Made by a program: the position numbers and the translations under genes
Assembly (NCBI GenBank): GCA_965651265.1
Contig: CBFGRV010000045.1
Coordinates: forward strand, 1 to 24,394
Direction of reading: 5' to 3'
Length of the DNA: 24,394 nt
From: CBFGRV01 sp965651265
GTDB taxonomy: Bacteria; Bacteroidota; Rhodothermia; Rhodothermales; VXPQ01
Shown here: positions 1-9,063 of the stretch, piece after piece
How positions within the stretch are numbered: position 1 is the stretch's first letter
Layout: each line of letters opens with the position of its first letter
The notes under the pieces: generated by a model
What the model was told of the DNA's origin: nothing
Seen by the model: the letters and a program-made list of their open reading frames with translations, nothing else
Databases searched by the model: none

Positions 1-13
1 TGCTCGGCGAGCG

Positions 14-1192
14 CTAATTTGCGGACCCTGTAGAAGGACTGTCCACATCCTCAAGAGCCCACTGCAGGATGCTTATCATCCGCTCTTGTGTTGACTCGTC
101 CTTGACGGCTATGCGGACGGCGTCGTCGGCGCCCGTTCGGATCTCGCGAAGGTACATCCGGCGGGAGCGACACCTGTGAATGAGCTCGGCGACCGATAGA
201 TCGCGTCGACCCGGATACCAGAGCACCCAGTTTCCAACTCCGGTAATCACCTCGCCATCCGGACTGATCCTCCGTATGGCCGCTGCCAGTCGCTCGCGGA
301 GCTCGTGCGTCGTTGCGTAGCATGCCTCGTAGTAATCCGGAGCCTGCATGGCATGGACAGCCGCCACCTGAGCAGGCAGGCTGACGGCCCACGGCGGCGT
401 GAGCAGGCGCAGCTCCCGAATCGTCTCTGCACCGGCCACGAGGTAAGCCGCGCGGACGCCGCTGAGCGCGTAGGCTTTCGAAAGGCTTTTGCAGACGATG
501 ACGTTCGCCGACGTAGCGGCAGTGTGCTCCAGCGATTCATCCGAAGCGGCGTACTCGATGTATGCTTCGTCGATCCAGCATCGACATCCGGAAGGAAGGC
601 GCTTAAGGACCTGATCCAGGTCTTCCCGGGGGATGGCCTGTCCGGTTGGGTTGTTCGGATTGACGAGTACGACCAGATCGTAGCCGTCCTGACATCGGGC
701 TTCGAGCCGCTCCAGATCCAGTCGAAATCCCTCGGCGCGGTGCAGCTCCAGACGGTCGACTTGGCACCCGATCACCTTCTCGCAAACGTGGGCGTACTCG
801 CCGTAGGTGGGATCGAGCATGAGCACGCGAGAGCTTGCGTGCAGCCACTGGCGCAGCGCCAAAAATATGAGGTCGGAGGATCCCGCGCCGGGTAACAGGC
901 ACTCCGGCGGCACGCCGCGGGTTCGGGCAATCACGCGAACGAGCCCCTCCGCGTGCGTGGGAGGCGAGGTTCGAAGCAACCAGGGCAGGTGATCCCGCAA
1001 GGCTTCGGTCACTGGCGGTGCGGGTGGAAACCAGGCATCCAGCACGTCGGCACTGATCACGTCGTGGCGCCGATCCAACATGTTAAACTCGGGTCCGATG
1101 GCCTCGAAGAAGGCTCCACCGTGATAACAGGCTTCCAGGCCGACTCCACTCCACGGGCGTTCATTCAGATGGATGATCTCTGCAGGGGACAT
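14..1192 (-). CDS. PLP-dependent aminotransferase, HisC-like (fold type I)
   Basis: Class I/II aminotransferase related to histidinol-phosphate aminotransferase; the substrate is not settled. Visible motifs are NPNNPTG (PLP-binding loop), IDEAY (Asp holding the pyridine nitrogen) and SLSKAYALSG, whose Lys, about residue 239, forms the Schiff base. The N-terminus (LNERPWSG, then GGAFFEAIG and DVLDAWFPP) differs from ordinary HisC, so it may belong to a specialised subfamily; threonine-phosphate decarboxylase (CobD) is a related alternative. The frame stays open to 1315, but an ATG there would sit in the U-tract of the groEL terminator. ATG at 1192 (392 aa) or 1222 is more likely, and 1192 was chosen because homology-like sequence begins there. 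It lies downstream of that terminator, so it probably has its own promoter. The stop is TAG at 14-16, so the gene is complete. Confidence 0.8.
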   Translation of the reverse strand: MSPAEIIHLNERPWSGVGLEACYHGGAFFEAIGPEFNMLDRRHDVISADVLDAWFPPAPPVTEALRDHLPWLLRTSPPTHAEGLVRVIARTRGVPPECLLPGAGSSDLIFLALRQWLHASSRVLMLDPTYGEYAHVCEKVIGCQVDRLELHRAEGFRLDLERLEARCQDGYDLVVLVNPNNPTGQAIPREDLDQVLKRLPSGCRCWIDEAYIEYAASDESLEHTAATSANVIVCKSLSKAYALSGVRAAYLVAGAETIRELRLLTPPWAVSLPAQVAAVHAMQAPDYYEACYATTHELRERLAAAIRRISPDGEVITGVGNWVLWYPGRRDLSVAELIHRCRSRRMYLREIRTGADDAVRIAVKDESTQERMISILQWALEDVDSPSTGSAN

Positions 1193-1313
1193 TGGCGCTC
1201 GTCGGGTTCGGGGAAATGTCATCGCCGGAGGCGGTGAACTCGTCGACGAATGTACGGACCAGGCCGCTGACCATTCTAATGGCGGCGGCCGCACATATCC
1301 GGGCGGGTGCAAC

Positions 1314-1345
1314 AAAAAAGCGGGAGCCGCCTGCGCAGCTCCCGC
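1314..1345 (-). terminator. Intrinsic terminator after groEL
   Basis: Reading the minus strand, GCGGGAGC (1338-1345) and GCTCCCGC (1320-1327) form a perfect 8-bp GC-rich stem with a 10-nt loop, followed at once by six T (1314-1319). It lies about 30 bp past the groEL stop and separates groESL from the aminotransferase gene. Confidence 0.9.
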
Positions 1346-1374
1346 CTCATCGTAATTCAGGATGGACGCGCGGA

Positions 1375-3003
<1,629 letters not shown>

Positions 3004-3033
3004 GACTCAGAATGATTTAGAGATGCCTTGCAT

Positions 3034-3064
3034 AAAAAAAGCCTGCGTGCAAGGGCACCAGGCT
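3034..3064 (-). terminator. Terminator-like hairpin between groES and groEL
   Basis: On the minus strand AGCCTG (3059-3064) pairs with CAGGCT (3040-3045), extended by GTGC/GCAC around a CCTT loop with one unpaired G, then a run of seven T (3034-3040). It has the form of an intrinsic terminator inside the operon, 31 nt before the groEL start. It could attenuate read-through, act as an mRNA-processing or stability hairpin, or end a groES-only transcript. Confidence 0.75.
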
Positions 3065-3075
3065 GCAATACAACG

Positions 3076-3366
3076 TTATTCCTCGATCACTCCCAGAATG
3101 TCGCTCTCGCGCATGATGAGGACCTCCTCACCATCGAGCGTGATCTCCGTGCCGGCATACTTGCCGTAGAGCACGGCGTCGCCGGCTTTGACCGTGGGCT
3201 CGACGCGTTTGCCGTTCTCCACATTCCCCGGCCCCACGAACAGGACCTTGCCGCGCTGCGGTTTCTCCTTCGCGGTGTCGGGGATATACAGGCCGCTCGA
3301 CGTCTTCTCTTCTGCGGCCTCGGGCTTGACGACGACACGGTCGCCGATCGGCTTGATTGTGGTCAT
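3076..3366 (-). CDS. groES: Co-chaperonin GroES (10 kDa)
   Basis: Heptameric lid of the GroEL chamber. The 96-aa protein begins MTTIKPIGDRVVVKP and contains the mobile-loop region around TSSGLYIPDTAKEKPQRG and the block VKAGDAVLYGKYAGTEI, all typical of GroES. The frame is open upstream to 3438, but the start at 3366 is decided by a strong Shine-Dalgarno, GGAGGAG at 3375-3381, 8 nt before the ATG. This is one of the few strong ribosome sites in the window. It is the first gene of the groES-groEL operon, with a CIRCE operator about 100 nt upstream. Confidence 0.98.
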   Translation of the reverse strand: MTTIKPIGDRVVVKPEAAEEKTSSGLYIPDTAKEKPQRGKVLFVGPGNVENGKRVEPTVKAGDAVLYGKYAGTEITLDGEEVLIMRESDILGVIEE

Positions 3367-3463
3367 AATGTAGACTCCTCCGGTTTGGAGACCGGACATT
3401 TCTTGGTTTGGATGGATGATACCAGAAGGTGGATTCACGTGCGCATACAGGCGCGAAGGGCTG

Positions 3464-3490
3464 TTAGCACTCTCAACGATTGACTGCCAA
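3464..3490 (-). promoter_or_regulatory. CIRCE operator (HrcA-binding inverted repeat), imperfect
   Basis: TTAGCACTC (3464-3472), a 9-nt spacer, then GACTGCCAA (3482-3490). The CIRCE consensus is TTAGCACTC-N9-GAGTGCTAA. One half is exact, the other matches 7 of 9 positions, and the spacing is exact. Its place upstream of groES fits the known role of HrcA repression released on heat shock. HrcA itself is not in the window. Confidence 0.88.
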
Positions 3491-3494
3491 CATG

Positions 3495-3527
3495 CTGAAT
3501 TACGCGCTTTTCAAAGGGCATACCAAA
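3495..3527 (-). promoter_or_regulatory. Possible groES promoter, Bacteroidota-like
   Basis: On the minus strand TTTG (3524-3527) is followed after 21 nt by TAATTCAG (3495-3502), a partial match to the Bacteroidota pair TTTG/TAnnTTTG. The predicted start of transcription falls at the edge of or inside the CIRCE element, which would suit repression. The match is weak and the call rests mainly on position. Confidence 0.35.
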
Positions 3528-3605
3528 TGAAAAATATGCCGAGTTGACAGCGCCCGGACGTTAAAGGTGGCAGGGGGAGGGGAAGGGGTATGTCAGAAGA
3601 GACGG

Positions 3606-3653
3606 GGAGATGGGAGATGGGAAGTCGGAGGTCGGAGGTCCGAGGTCGGATTC
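3606..3653. repeat. Short inverted arm of the heptamer repeat tract
   Basis: Purine-rich heptamers in the opposite orientation to the array at 3676-3856: GGAAGTC, GGAGGTC, GGAGGTC, CGAGGTC and GGATTC at 3620-3653, preceded by degenerate GGGAGAT units. Their complements (GACTTCC, GACCTCC) are exactly units of the main array, so the two arms could fold against each other across a 22-nt spacer (3654-3675). Confidence 0.8.
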
Positions 3654-3675
3654 TCACCAACGATGTCGACGCTCC

Positions 3676-3856
3676 GACTTCCGCCCTCTGACTTCCGACT
3701 TCCGCCCTCTGAGCTCCGACTTCCGCCCTCTGACCTCCGACTTCCGCCCTCTGACTTCGACTTCCGCCCTCTGACCTCTGACTTCCGACTTCCGCCCTCC
3801 GACTTCCGACTTCCGCCCTCTGACCTCTGACCTCTGACTTCCGCCCTCTGACCTCT
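3676..3856. repeat. Tandem heptanucleotide array (26 units)
   Basis: Twenty-six head-to-tail units fill the tract: GACTTCC (11, plus one shortened to GACTTC at 3753-3758), GCCCTCT or GCCCTCC (8), GACCTCT or GACCTCC (5), GAGCTCC (1). The strand is almost pure pyrimidine apart from one G or GA per unit. With the inverted arm and promoter region it makes up the gene-free stretch 3491-3873, between the 3' end of gcvP and groES. It resembles the short tandemly repeated heptamers known from cyanobacteria in form, not in sequence. The last unit ends 17 bp before the gcvP stop. Confidence 0.93.
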
Positions 3857-3873
3857 AAACCGCTCTCCTCCGC

Positions 3874-6783
3874 CTATCCCGCATACGCCTCCACCGGCGG
3901 GCAGGCGCAAACCAGATTCCGGTCTCCATACGCATCATCCACCCGCCGCACGGAGGGCCAGAACTTGTGCTCGCGCGTCCATGGCGCCGGAAAGGCCGCC
4001 TTCTCGCGGCCATAGGGCAGGTCCCAGGCATCGGCCGCGATCATCGTTGCCGTGTGCGGGGCGTTCTTTAGCACATTCACTGCCGCATCGGCGTGCCCCT
4101 CCTCGATCTCGCGGATCTCCTCGCGGATGAGCTCGAGAGCGCTGCAGAACCGGTCGAGCTCCTCCTTCGATTCGCTCTCCGTGGGCTCGATCATCATCGT
4201 GCCGACGACCGGGAAGGACACGGTGGGCGCGTGGTACCCGTAATCCATCAGCCGCTTGGCTACATCCAGCTCTGAAACGCCTGACGCGCCGCGTTTGAAA
4301 GGCCTGAGATCCAGCAAAAACTCGTGCGCGCACCGGCCGCGCGCACCGCGATAGAGTACGGGGAAATTCTCCTCGAGCCGAGCCATCATGTAGTTCGCAT
4401 TCAGGATGGCCAGCTCCGTCGCGCGCTTGAGACCCTCGGCGCCCATCATCGCGATGTACGCCCATGAGATCACGAGGATGTTCGCGCTGCCGTACGGAGC
4501 CGCGGACACGGCCCGGATCGACTGATCGGAGGCTGCCACGCCACTCGTGAGATCATCGGCCATCCCACTCTCCGCGAAAGGATGCCGCGGCAGGAACGGC
4601 ACTAGATGCTCGGCGACGCAGATCGGGCCCATCCCGGGGCCGCCACCGCCGTGCGGGATGCAAAACGTCTTGTGGAGATTCAGATGGCACACGTCCGCGC
4701 CATAGTCGCCGGGCCGGCAGAGGCCGACCTGCGCGTTCATGTTCGCCCCATCGAAATAGACCTGTCCTCCGTTCTCGTGCACGATGCGGATGATCTCCCG
4801 AATCTCTTCCTCGAAGACGCCGTGCGTGGACGGATACGTGATCATCAGCGCAGCCAGGTGATCGGCGTTCTTCTCGGCCTTCTCGCGGAGATCGCCGACA
4901 TCCACGTTGCCGGCCGAGTCCGTCTTCACCACGACGACGTTCATCCCCGCCATCGTCGCGCTGGCCGGATTCGTGCCGTGAGCGGACTCCGGAATGAGGC
5001 ACACATCGCGGTGAGGCTCACCCCGGCGGGCGTGATAAGCCCTGATGACGAGCAAGCCTGCGTATTCGCCCGACGCACCGGAATTCGGCTGGAAGGATGT
5101 CTTCGCAAATCCGGTGATTTCGCAGAGCCAGCGATCGAGCTCGTCGATGAGCTCGTGATACCCCTGCGCCTGATCGGCGGGGGCGCAGGGATGCAGGCTG
5201 TTGAAGCCGGGAAAGGTGATGGGCATCAGCTCCGCGGCCGCATTCAGCTTCATCGTGCACGAGCCGAGGGGAATCATGCTCGTCGTGAGGGAGAGGTCGC
5301 GCGAGGACAGCCTGTGAAGGTACCGCATCATCTCCGTCTCCGAGCGGTAGCTGTTGAAGACAGGATGCTCGAGGTAAGGCGACGTCCGGCGCAGCGGCCC
5401 CTGATAGCCGGCGTCGATTTCCGCAGCCAGCGAAGCCGCCGAGATGCCGTTCACGCTGCCGCCAAAAATGCGGATGAGCGTGTTGATGTCGTCCTTGTTG
5501 ACGGTCTCATCTAATGCGACTCCGATGGATCCGTCCTCGAATCGCCGCAGATTCACGCGATGCCGCCGCGCCTCGGCGAGCAGCTCGTTGGCCGAGCGGC
5601 CATCCCTGATGTCCACGCGGATCGTGTCGAAGAAGTGGTCGTGGCGCACGCTAAACCCGAGCCGCTCCAGCCCGCGCGCCAGGAGCTTCGTGAGGTTGTG
5701 CACCCGTTCGGCGATTGCGCGAAGCCCCTCCGGACCGTGGTAGACGGCGTACATCCCGGCCATTATGGCCAATAGCACCTGCGCCGTGCAAATGTTGGAT
5801 GTAGCGCGCGCTCGCCGGATGTGCTGCTCTCGAGTCTGGAGCGCCATGCGAAGGGCCTGGTCTCCGTTCGCGTCGACAGTGACGCCGATAATGCGTCCCG
5901 GGACCTGCCGCTTGAACTCGTCGCGCGTTGCGAAATATGCGGCATGGGGCCCGCCGTAGCCGAGCGGCACGCCGAACCGCTGCGTGTTGCCGACGGCGGC
6001 ATCAGCGCCGAATTCGCCCGGCGGCTCGATGAGCGTGAGGCTGAGCAGATCCGCAGCCATTGCGACGAGAGCATTCGACTCGTGCGCTCGATCGCAGAAC
6101 TCGCGGTAATCGTAGATGGCGCCGTCGGACGCGGGGTACTGTACGAGGGCGCCGAACACCTGCTCCGTGAACTCGAAGGTGCGATGGTCGCCGACCACGA
6201 CCTCGACGCCGATGGGCTCGGCGCGCCCGCGGACCACCTCGATGGTCTGCGGATGGCATTCCTCCGACACGAAGAAGACGTTCGCATCCTCCTTCTGTGC
6301 GAGCCGGCCAAACATCATCATGGCTTCCGCGGCCGCCGTCGCTTCGTCCAGCAGCGAAGCATTCGCGATCGGCAGCCCGGTCAGATCGATAACCATCGTC
6401 TGGAAGGTCAGCAGCGCCTCGAGCCGGCCCTGCGAAATCTCGGCCTGATAGGGCGTGTACTGGGTATACCAGTTAGGATTTTCCAGGATGCTGCGCTGGA
6501 TGACGGGCGGTGTGATGGTGTCGTGGTAGCCCATCCCGATGAAGGAGCGAAAAATCTGGTTCTTCTCGGCCAGCGCGCGGGCACGGGCGAGGAGGTCACG
6601 CTCCGACAGTGCCTCGGGAAGCTCGAGTGGCCTGCCGAGCCGGATCCCCTCCGGGATGGTCTGGTCGATGAGCTCGTCGAGTGTCGAGCACCCCAGGCGC
6701 TCGAGCATCTGCTCGACTTCTTTCGGGCTGGGGCCGTTGTGTCGCCGGACGAAATCGTCCGTGTACGAGAGATCTATGGGCAT
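3874..6783 (-). CDS. gcvP: Glycine dehydrogenase (decarboxylating), P protein
   Basis: PLP enzyme of the glycine cleavage system: it decarboxylates glycine and transfers aminomethyl to lipoyl-GcvH. At 969 aa it is the fused single-chain form (both GcvPA- and GcvPB-like halves), close to the usual 950-970 aa. It starts with FVRRHNGPSPKEVEQML, carries IPLGSCTMKLNAAAEL at the start of the second half, and has the PLP Lys at about 705 in NLHKTFCIPHGGGG. ATG at 6783 lies 17 bp after the rnc stop, so the two are probably one transcript. Neither gcvT, gcvH nor lpd is nearby. Its end abuts the heptamer tract, which may be where transcription ceases; no ordinary terminator is seen there. Confidence 0.98.
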   Translation of the reverse strand: MPIDLSYTDDFVRRHNGPSPKEVEQMLERLGCSTLDELIDQTIPEGIRLGRPLELPEALSERDLLARARALAEKNQIFRSFIGMGYHDTITPPVIQRSILENPNWYTQYTPYQAEISQGRLEALLTFQTMVIDLTGLPIANASLLDEATAAAEAMMMFGRLAQKEDANVFFVSEECHPQTIEVVRGRAEPIGVEVVVGDHRTFEFTEQVFGALVQYPASDGAIYDYREFCDRAHESNALVAMAADLLSLTLIEPPGEFGADAAVGNTQRFGVPLGYGGPHAAYFATRDEFKRQVPGRIIGVTVDANGDQALRMALQTREQHIRRARATSNICTAQVLLAIMAGMYAVYHGPEGLRAIAERVHNLTKLLARGLERLGFSVRHDHFFDTIRVDIRDGRSANELLAEARRHRVNLRRFEDGSIGVALDETVNKDDINTLIRIFGGSVNGISAASLAAEIDAGYQGPLRRTSPYLEHPVFNSYRSETEMMRYLHRLSSRDLSLTTSMIPLGSCTMKLNAAAELMPITFPGFNSLHPCAPADQAQGYHELIDELDRWLCEITGFAKTSFQPNSGASGEYAGLLVIRAYHARRGEPHRDVCLIPESAHGTNPASATMAGMNVVVVKTDSAGNVDVGDLREKAEKNADHLAALMITYPSTHGVFEEEIREIIRIVHENGGQVYFDGANMNAQVGLCRPGDYGADVCHLNLHKTFCIPHGGGGPGMGPICVAEHLVPFLPRHPFAESGMADDLTSGVAASDQSIRAVSAAPYGSANILVISWAYIAMMGAEGLKRATELAILNANYMMARLEENFPVLYRGARGRCAHEFLLDLRPFKRGASGVSELDVAKRLMDYGYHAPTVSFPVVGTMMIEPTESESKEELDRFCSALELIREEIREIEEGHADAAVNVLKNAPHTATMIAADAWDLPYGREKAAFPAPWTREHKFWPSVRRVDDAYGDRNLVCACPPVEAYAG

Positions 6784-6800
6784 AGAGATGAGCTACTCCG

Positions 6801-7589
6801 TTATGACTCTTCATTGCGGAGGCGAAGGATGGCCTCGCTCGCGGCTGCCTGCTCCGCTTTCTTCTTGCTCCTCGCCTGTCCGCGACCGTAGGGGCGGTCA
6901 TTCAGGAGCACCTCGACCGTGAAGGTTCGATCGTGGCTCGGTCCCTCCTCGTGCGTCACGCGGTATTGCGGCTGCGGCCAGCCCTTCGCCTGTACGTGCT
7001 CGAGGAGAAGGCTCTTGTAATTGTCCCGCTGATGCGCGAGATCCTCGAGATCGAGCTCTTCAAGAACATTTTCCTGGATAAAGGCACGCGTAGCCTCCTC
7101 GCCCAAGTCCAGATAGATGGCGCCGATCAGCGCCTCGAAGGCATCGGCAAGAATCGTGGGATTCTCTCGTCCGCCCGACTGGTCCATATTGTCGCTGAGC
7201 AGGATGTGGGCGCCGAGTCCGATCTGCATGGCGAATTCGGCCAGCGCCTCGCCATTCACGATCTTGGCCCGCAGCCGCGTAAGAAAGCCCTCGTCCTTCT
7301 CAGGAAACTCGAGAAAAAGGTGTTCGGCCGTTACGTAGCCCAGCACGGCATCCCCCAGGAACTCAAGCCGCTCGTTGGAGAGCAGGTGGCTGTTGGGCTC
7401 GCCACGAAGGACGGAACGGTGGAGCAGGGCTTGCTCGTACAGGCTAATGTCGCCGATCGGCCGACCGACGAGTCGCTCCAGGTCCTCCCGCGACACCCGC
7501 GGTTTGGGGATACCCTTGCGGCCTAACCTGCGACCGCGCCGCAAAAGCTCGCGAAGATAGGTCTGAACTGTTCGAAGAACGTTTGCCAA
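6801..7589 (-). CDS. rnc: Ribonuclease III
   Basis: Endonuclease that cuts double-stranded RNA in rRNA and mRNA maturation. The signature NERLEFLGD is at about 72-80, with Glu76 and Asp80, and DAFEALIG holds the other two acidic catalytic residues (about 149 and 152). A dsRNA-binding domain follows (about 190-258, with GQARSKKKAEQAAASEAIL). The frame is open to 8636, but the first 349 codons are antisense to the aldehyde dehydrogenase gene. No ATG lies between that gene and the RNase III domain. The best start is TTG at 7589 (262 aa), with AAGG 7 nt upstream and a TATAAT box at 7630-7635. The N-terminus carries an Arg/Lys-rich stretch before the catalytic domain. Followed by gcvP after 17 bp. 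Confidence 0.95.
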   Translation of the reverse strand: MANVLRTVQTYLRELLRRGRRLGRKGIPKPRVSREDLERLVGRPIGDISLYEQALLHRSVLRGEPNSHLLSNERLEFLGDAVLGYVTAEHLFLEFPEKDEGFLTRLRAKIVNGEALAEFAMQIGLGAHILLSDNMDQSGGRENPTILADAFEALIGAIYLDLGEEATRAFIQENVLEELDLEDLAHQRDNYKSLLLEHVQAKGWPQPQYRVTHEEGPSHDRTFTVEVLLNDRPYGRGQARSKKKAEQAAASEAILRLRNEES

Positions 7590-7627
7590 CGTAAACCTTG
7601 CGCCGCGGCGAAAAATCGTCGTTACGT

Positions 7628-7635
7628 CAATTATA
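7628..7635 (-). promoter_or_regulatory. Possible rnc promoter -10 region
   Basis: The minus strand reads TATAATTG, a perfect sigma-70-type TATAAT and one mismatch from the Bacteroidota TAnnTTTG. It lies about 40 nt upstream of the TTG start in the 105-bp divergent gap between rnc and the aldehyde dehydrogenase. No convincing upstream hexamer was found. Confidence 0.4.
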
Positions 7636-7694
7636 CAACACGCGACGCACCTGCTGTTTAAAAAACCTGCAAGATAAACCTGCTGATATCTGCC

Positions 7695-9059
7695 ATGTCT
7701 CTCGTATCTATCAATCCGGCAACGGGTAAAGAGATCGCCCGGTATGATGAGCATTCGGACGAGGAAGTCGATGCCATCCTGGACCGCGCTTTCGCCGCCT
7801 GGGAGCGGCATCGCCGAACTTCTTTCGCCGAGCGGGCGGCGAAGATGCGCAAGGCGGCCGAACTCCTCGAAGACGGCGCACACGAGCTTGGCCGGATCAT
7901 GACGAGCGAGATGGGCAAGCCCATCAAGCAGGCCCGGGCGGAGGCCGAGAAATGCGCCTGGGCATGCCGCTACTATGCCGATCATGCCGAGCGTTTCCTT
8001 GCCCCGGAGCCCGCGGAGATCGAGGGCATCAAGGCGTACGTCGCGTTCCAGCCGCTGGGCCCCGTGCTGGCGGTGATGCCCTGGAATTTCCCCTTCTGGC
8101 AGGTCTTCCGGTTTGCGGCGCCTGCGCTGATGGCGGGTAATACGGCCCTCTTGAAGCATGCATCGAACGTGACCGGCTGTGGGCGAGCCATCGAGGAACT
8201 GCTGCGCGAGGCCGGATTCGACGGCGACGAGTTCCAGACGCTGCAGGTATCGTCCAGCCGCCTCGATCCCGTTCTGGATGATCCGCGGGTTCGGGCGGCC
8301 ACGCTCACGGGGAGCGTCGGTGCGGGACGGGCCATCGGCGCGGCAGCCGGCAAACGCATCAAGCCGTCCGTGCTGGAGTTGGGCGGATCGGATCCGTTTA
8401 TCGTGCTCGCCGATGCAGACCTGGAGCGCGCCGTCGAGGTCGGGGTGTGGGCGCGCATGCAGAATAATGCACAGAGCTGCATCGCCGCGAAGCGGTTCAT
8501 CGTGGAGGAGCCCGTGTGGGATGAGTTCTCGCGACGGTTCGCCGAGCGGGTGGAAGGGCTCCGCATCGGGGATCCGATGGATGAGGACGTCGAGATCGGG
8601 CCACTGGCGCGGGAGGACCTGCGGGACGACATCCACGATCAGGTGCAGCGGTCCGTGCAGGATGGGGCCGAAATCATCACCGGCGGCGAGATGCTCGACC
8701 GCGAGGGCTTCTTCTACGCTCCGACGGTTCTGGCCGGCGTCGAGCCGGGAACGGTGGCCTTCACGGAGGAGATTTTCGGCCCCGTGGCCTCACTGATCCG
8801 GGCGCGGGATGCAGATCACGCCGTAGAGCTGGCCAATGACACGATGTTCGGCCTGGGCGGGGCCGTGTTCACACGTGATCGTGCCCGCGGCGAGGAAATC
8901 GCGCTGAGACTCGAGGTCGGATGCGCCTTCGTGAACGAGATGGTCAAGAGCGACCCGCGCCTTCCGTTCGGCGGTGTGAAGGAGAGCGGATACGGCCGCG
9001 AACTCTCGCACTTCGGCATCCGCGAGTTCGTGAACGTGAAGACCGTGTGGATCGCCTAG
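7695..9059 (+). CDS. NAD(P)-dependent aldehyde dehydrogenase, succinate-semialdehyde type
   Basis: Oxidises an aldehyde to its acid, most likely succinate semialdehyde to succinate, feeding the TCA cycle in the cytosol. The 454-aa length is typical of the GabD/Sad group. The motif PWNFPFWQ is in the cofactor domain, the general-base Glu is in LELGG (residue 228) and the catalytic Cys is in QSCIAAKR (residue 262). The ending FGGVKESGYGRELS followed by FVNVKTVW is characteristic of SSADH-like members. The exact substrate and NAD/NADP choice cannot be read from the sequence. It stands alone on the plus strand, divergent from rnc and convergent with crcB, whose restored-frame stop lies only 4 nt away. 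No strong Shine-Dalgarno is seen. Confidence 0.93.
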   Translation: MSLVSINPATGKEIARYDEHSDEEVDAILDRAFAAWERHRRTSFAERAAKMRKAAELLEDGAHELGRIMTSEMGKPIKQARAEAEKCAWACRYYADHAERFLAPEPAEIEGIKAYVAFQPLGPVLAVMPWNFPFWQVFRFAAPALMAGNTALLKHASNVTGCGRAIEELLREAGFDGDEFQTLQVSSSRLDPVLDDPRVRAATLTGSVGAGRAIGAAAGKRIKPSVLELGGSDPFIVLADADLERAVEVGVWARMQNNAQSCIAAKRFIVEEPVWDEFSRRFAERVEGLRIGDPMDEDVEIGPLAREDLRDDIHDQVQRSVQDGAEIITGGEMLDREGFFYAPTVLAGVEPGTVAFTEEIFGPVASLIRARDADHAVELANDTMFGLGGAVFTRDRARGEEIALRLEVGCAFVNEMVKSDPRLPFGGVKESGYGRELSHFGIREFVNVKTVWIA

Positions 9060-9063
9060 CGGG

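Noticed and set aside
3606..3856. CRISPR array
   Set aside because: Units are 7 bp with no unique spacers and no cas genes are nearby.
3567..3910. Open frames on both strands through the heptamer tract, giving repeated RLPPSDF-like and SEGGSRKSE-like peptides
   Set aside because: A 7-nt period gives 7-residue peptide repeats in any open frame. There is no start context and no known domain, so the tract is treated as non-coding repeat.
4606..6891. Long plus-strand frames opposite gcvP
   Set aside because: Shadow frames of a conserved gene with His/Arg-rich composition and no recognisable motif.
7590..8636. N-terminal extension of RNase III, 349 codons on the minus strand
   Set aside because: It is antisense to the well-conserved aldehyde dehydrogenase gene and resembles no RNase III; open frames opposite genes are common in high-GC DNA.
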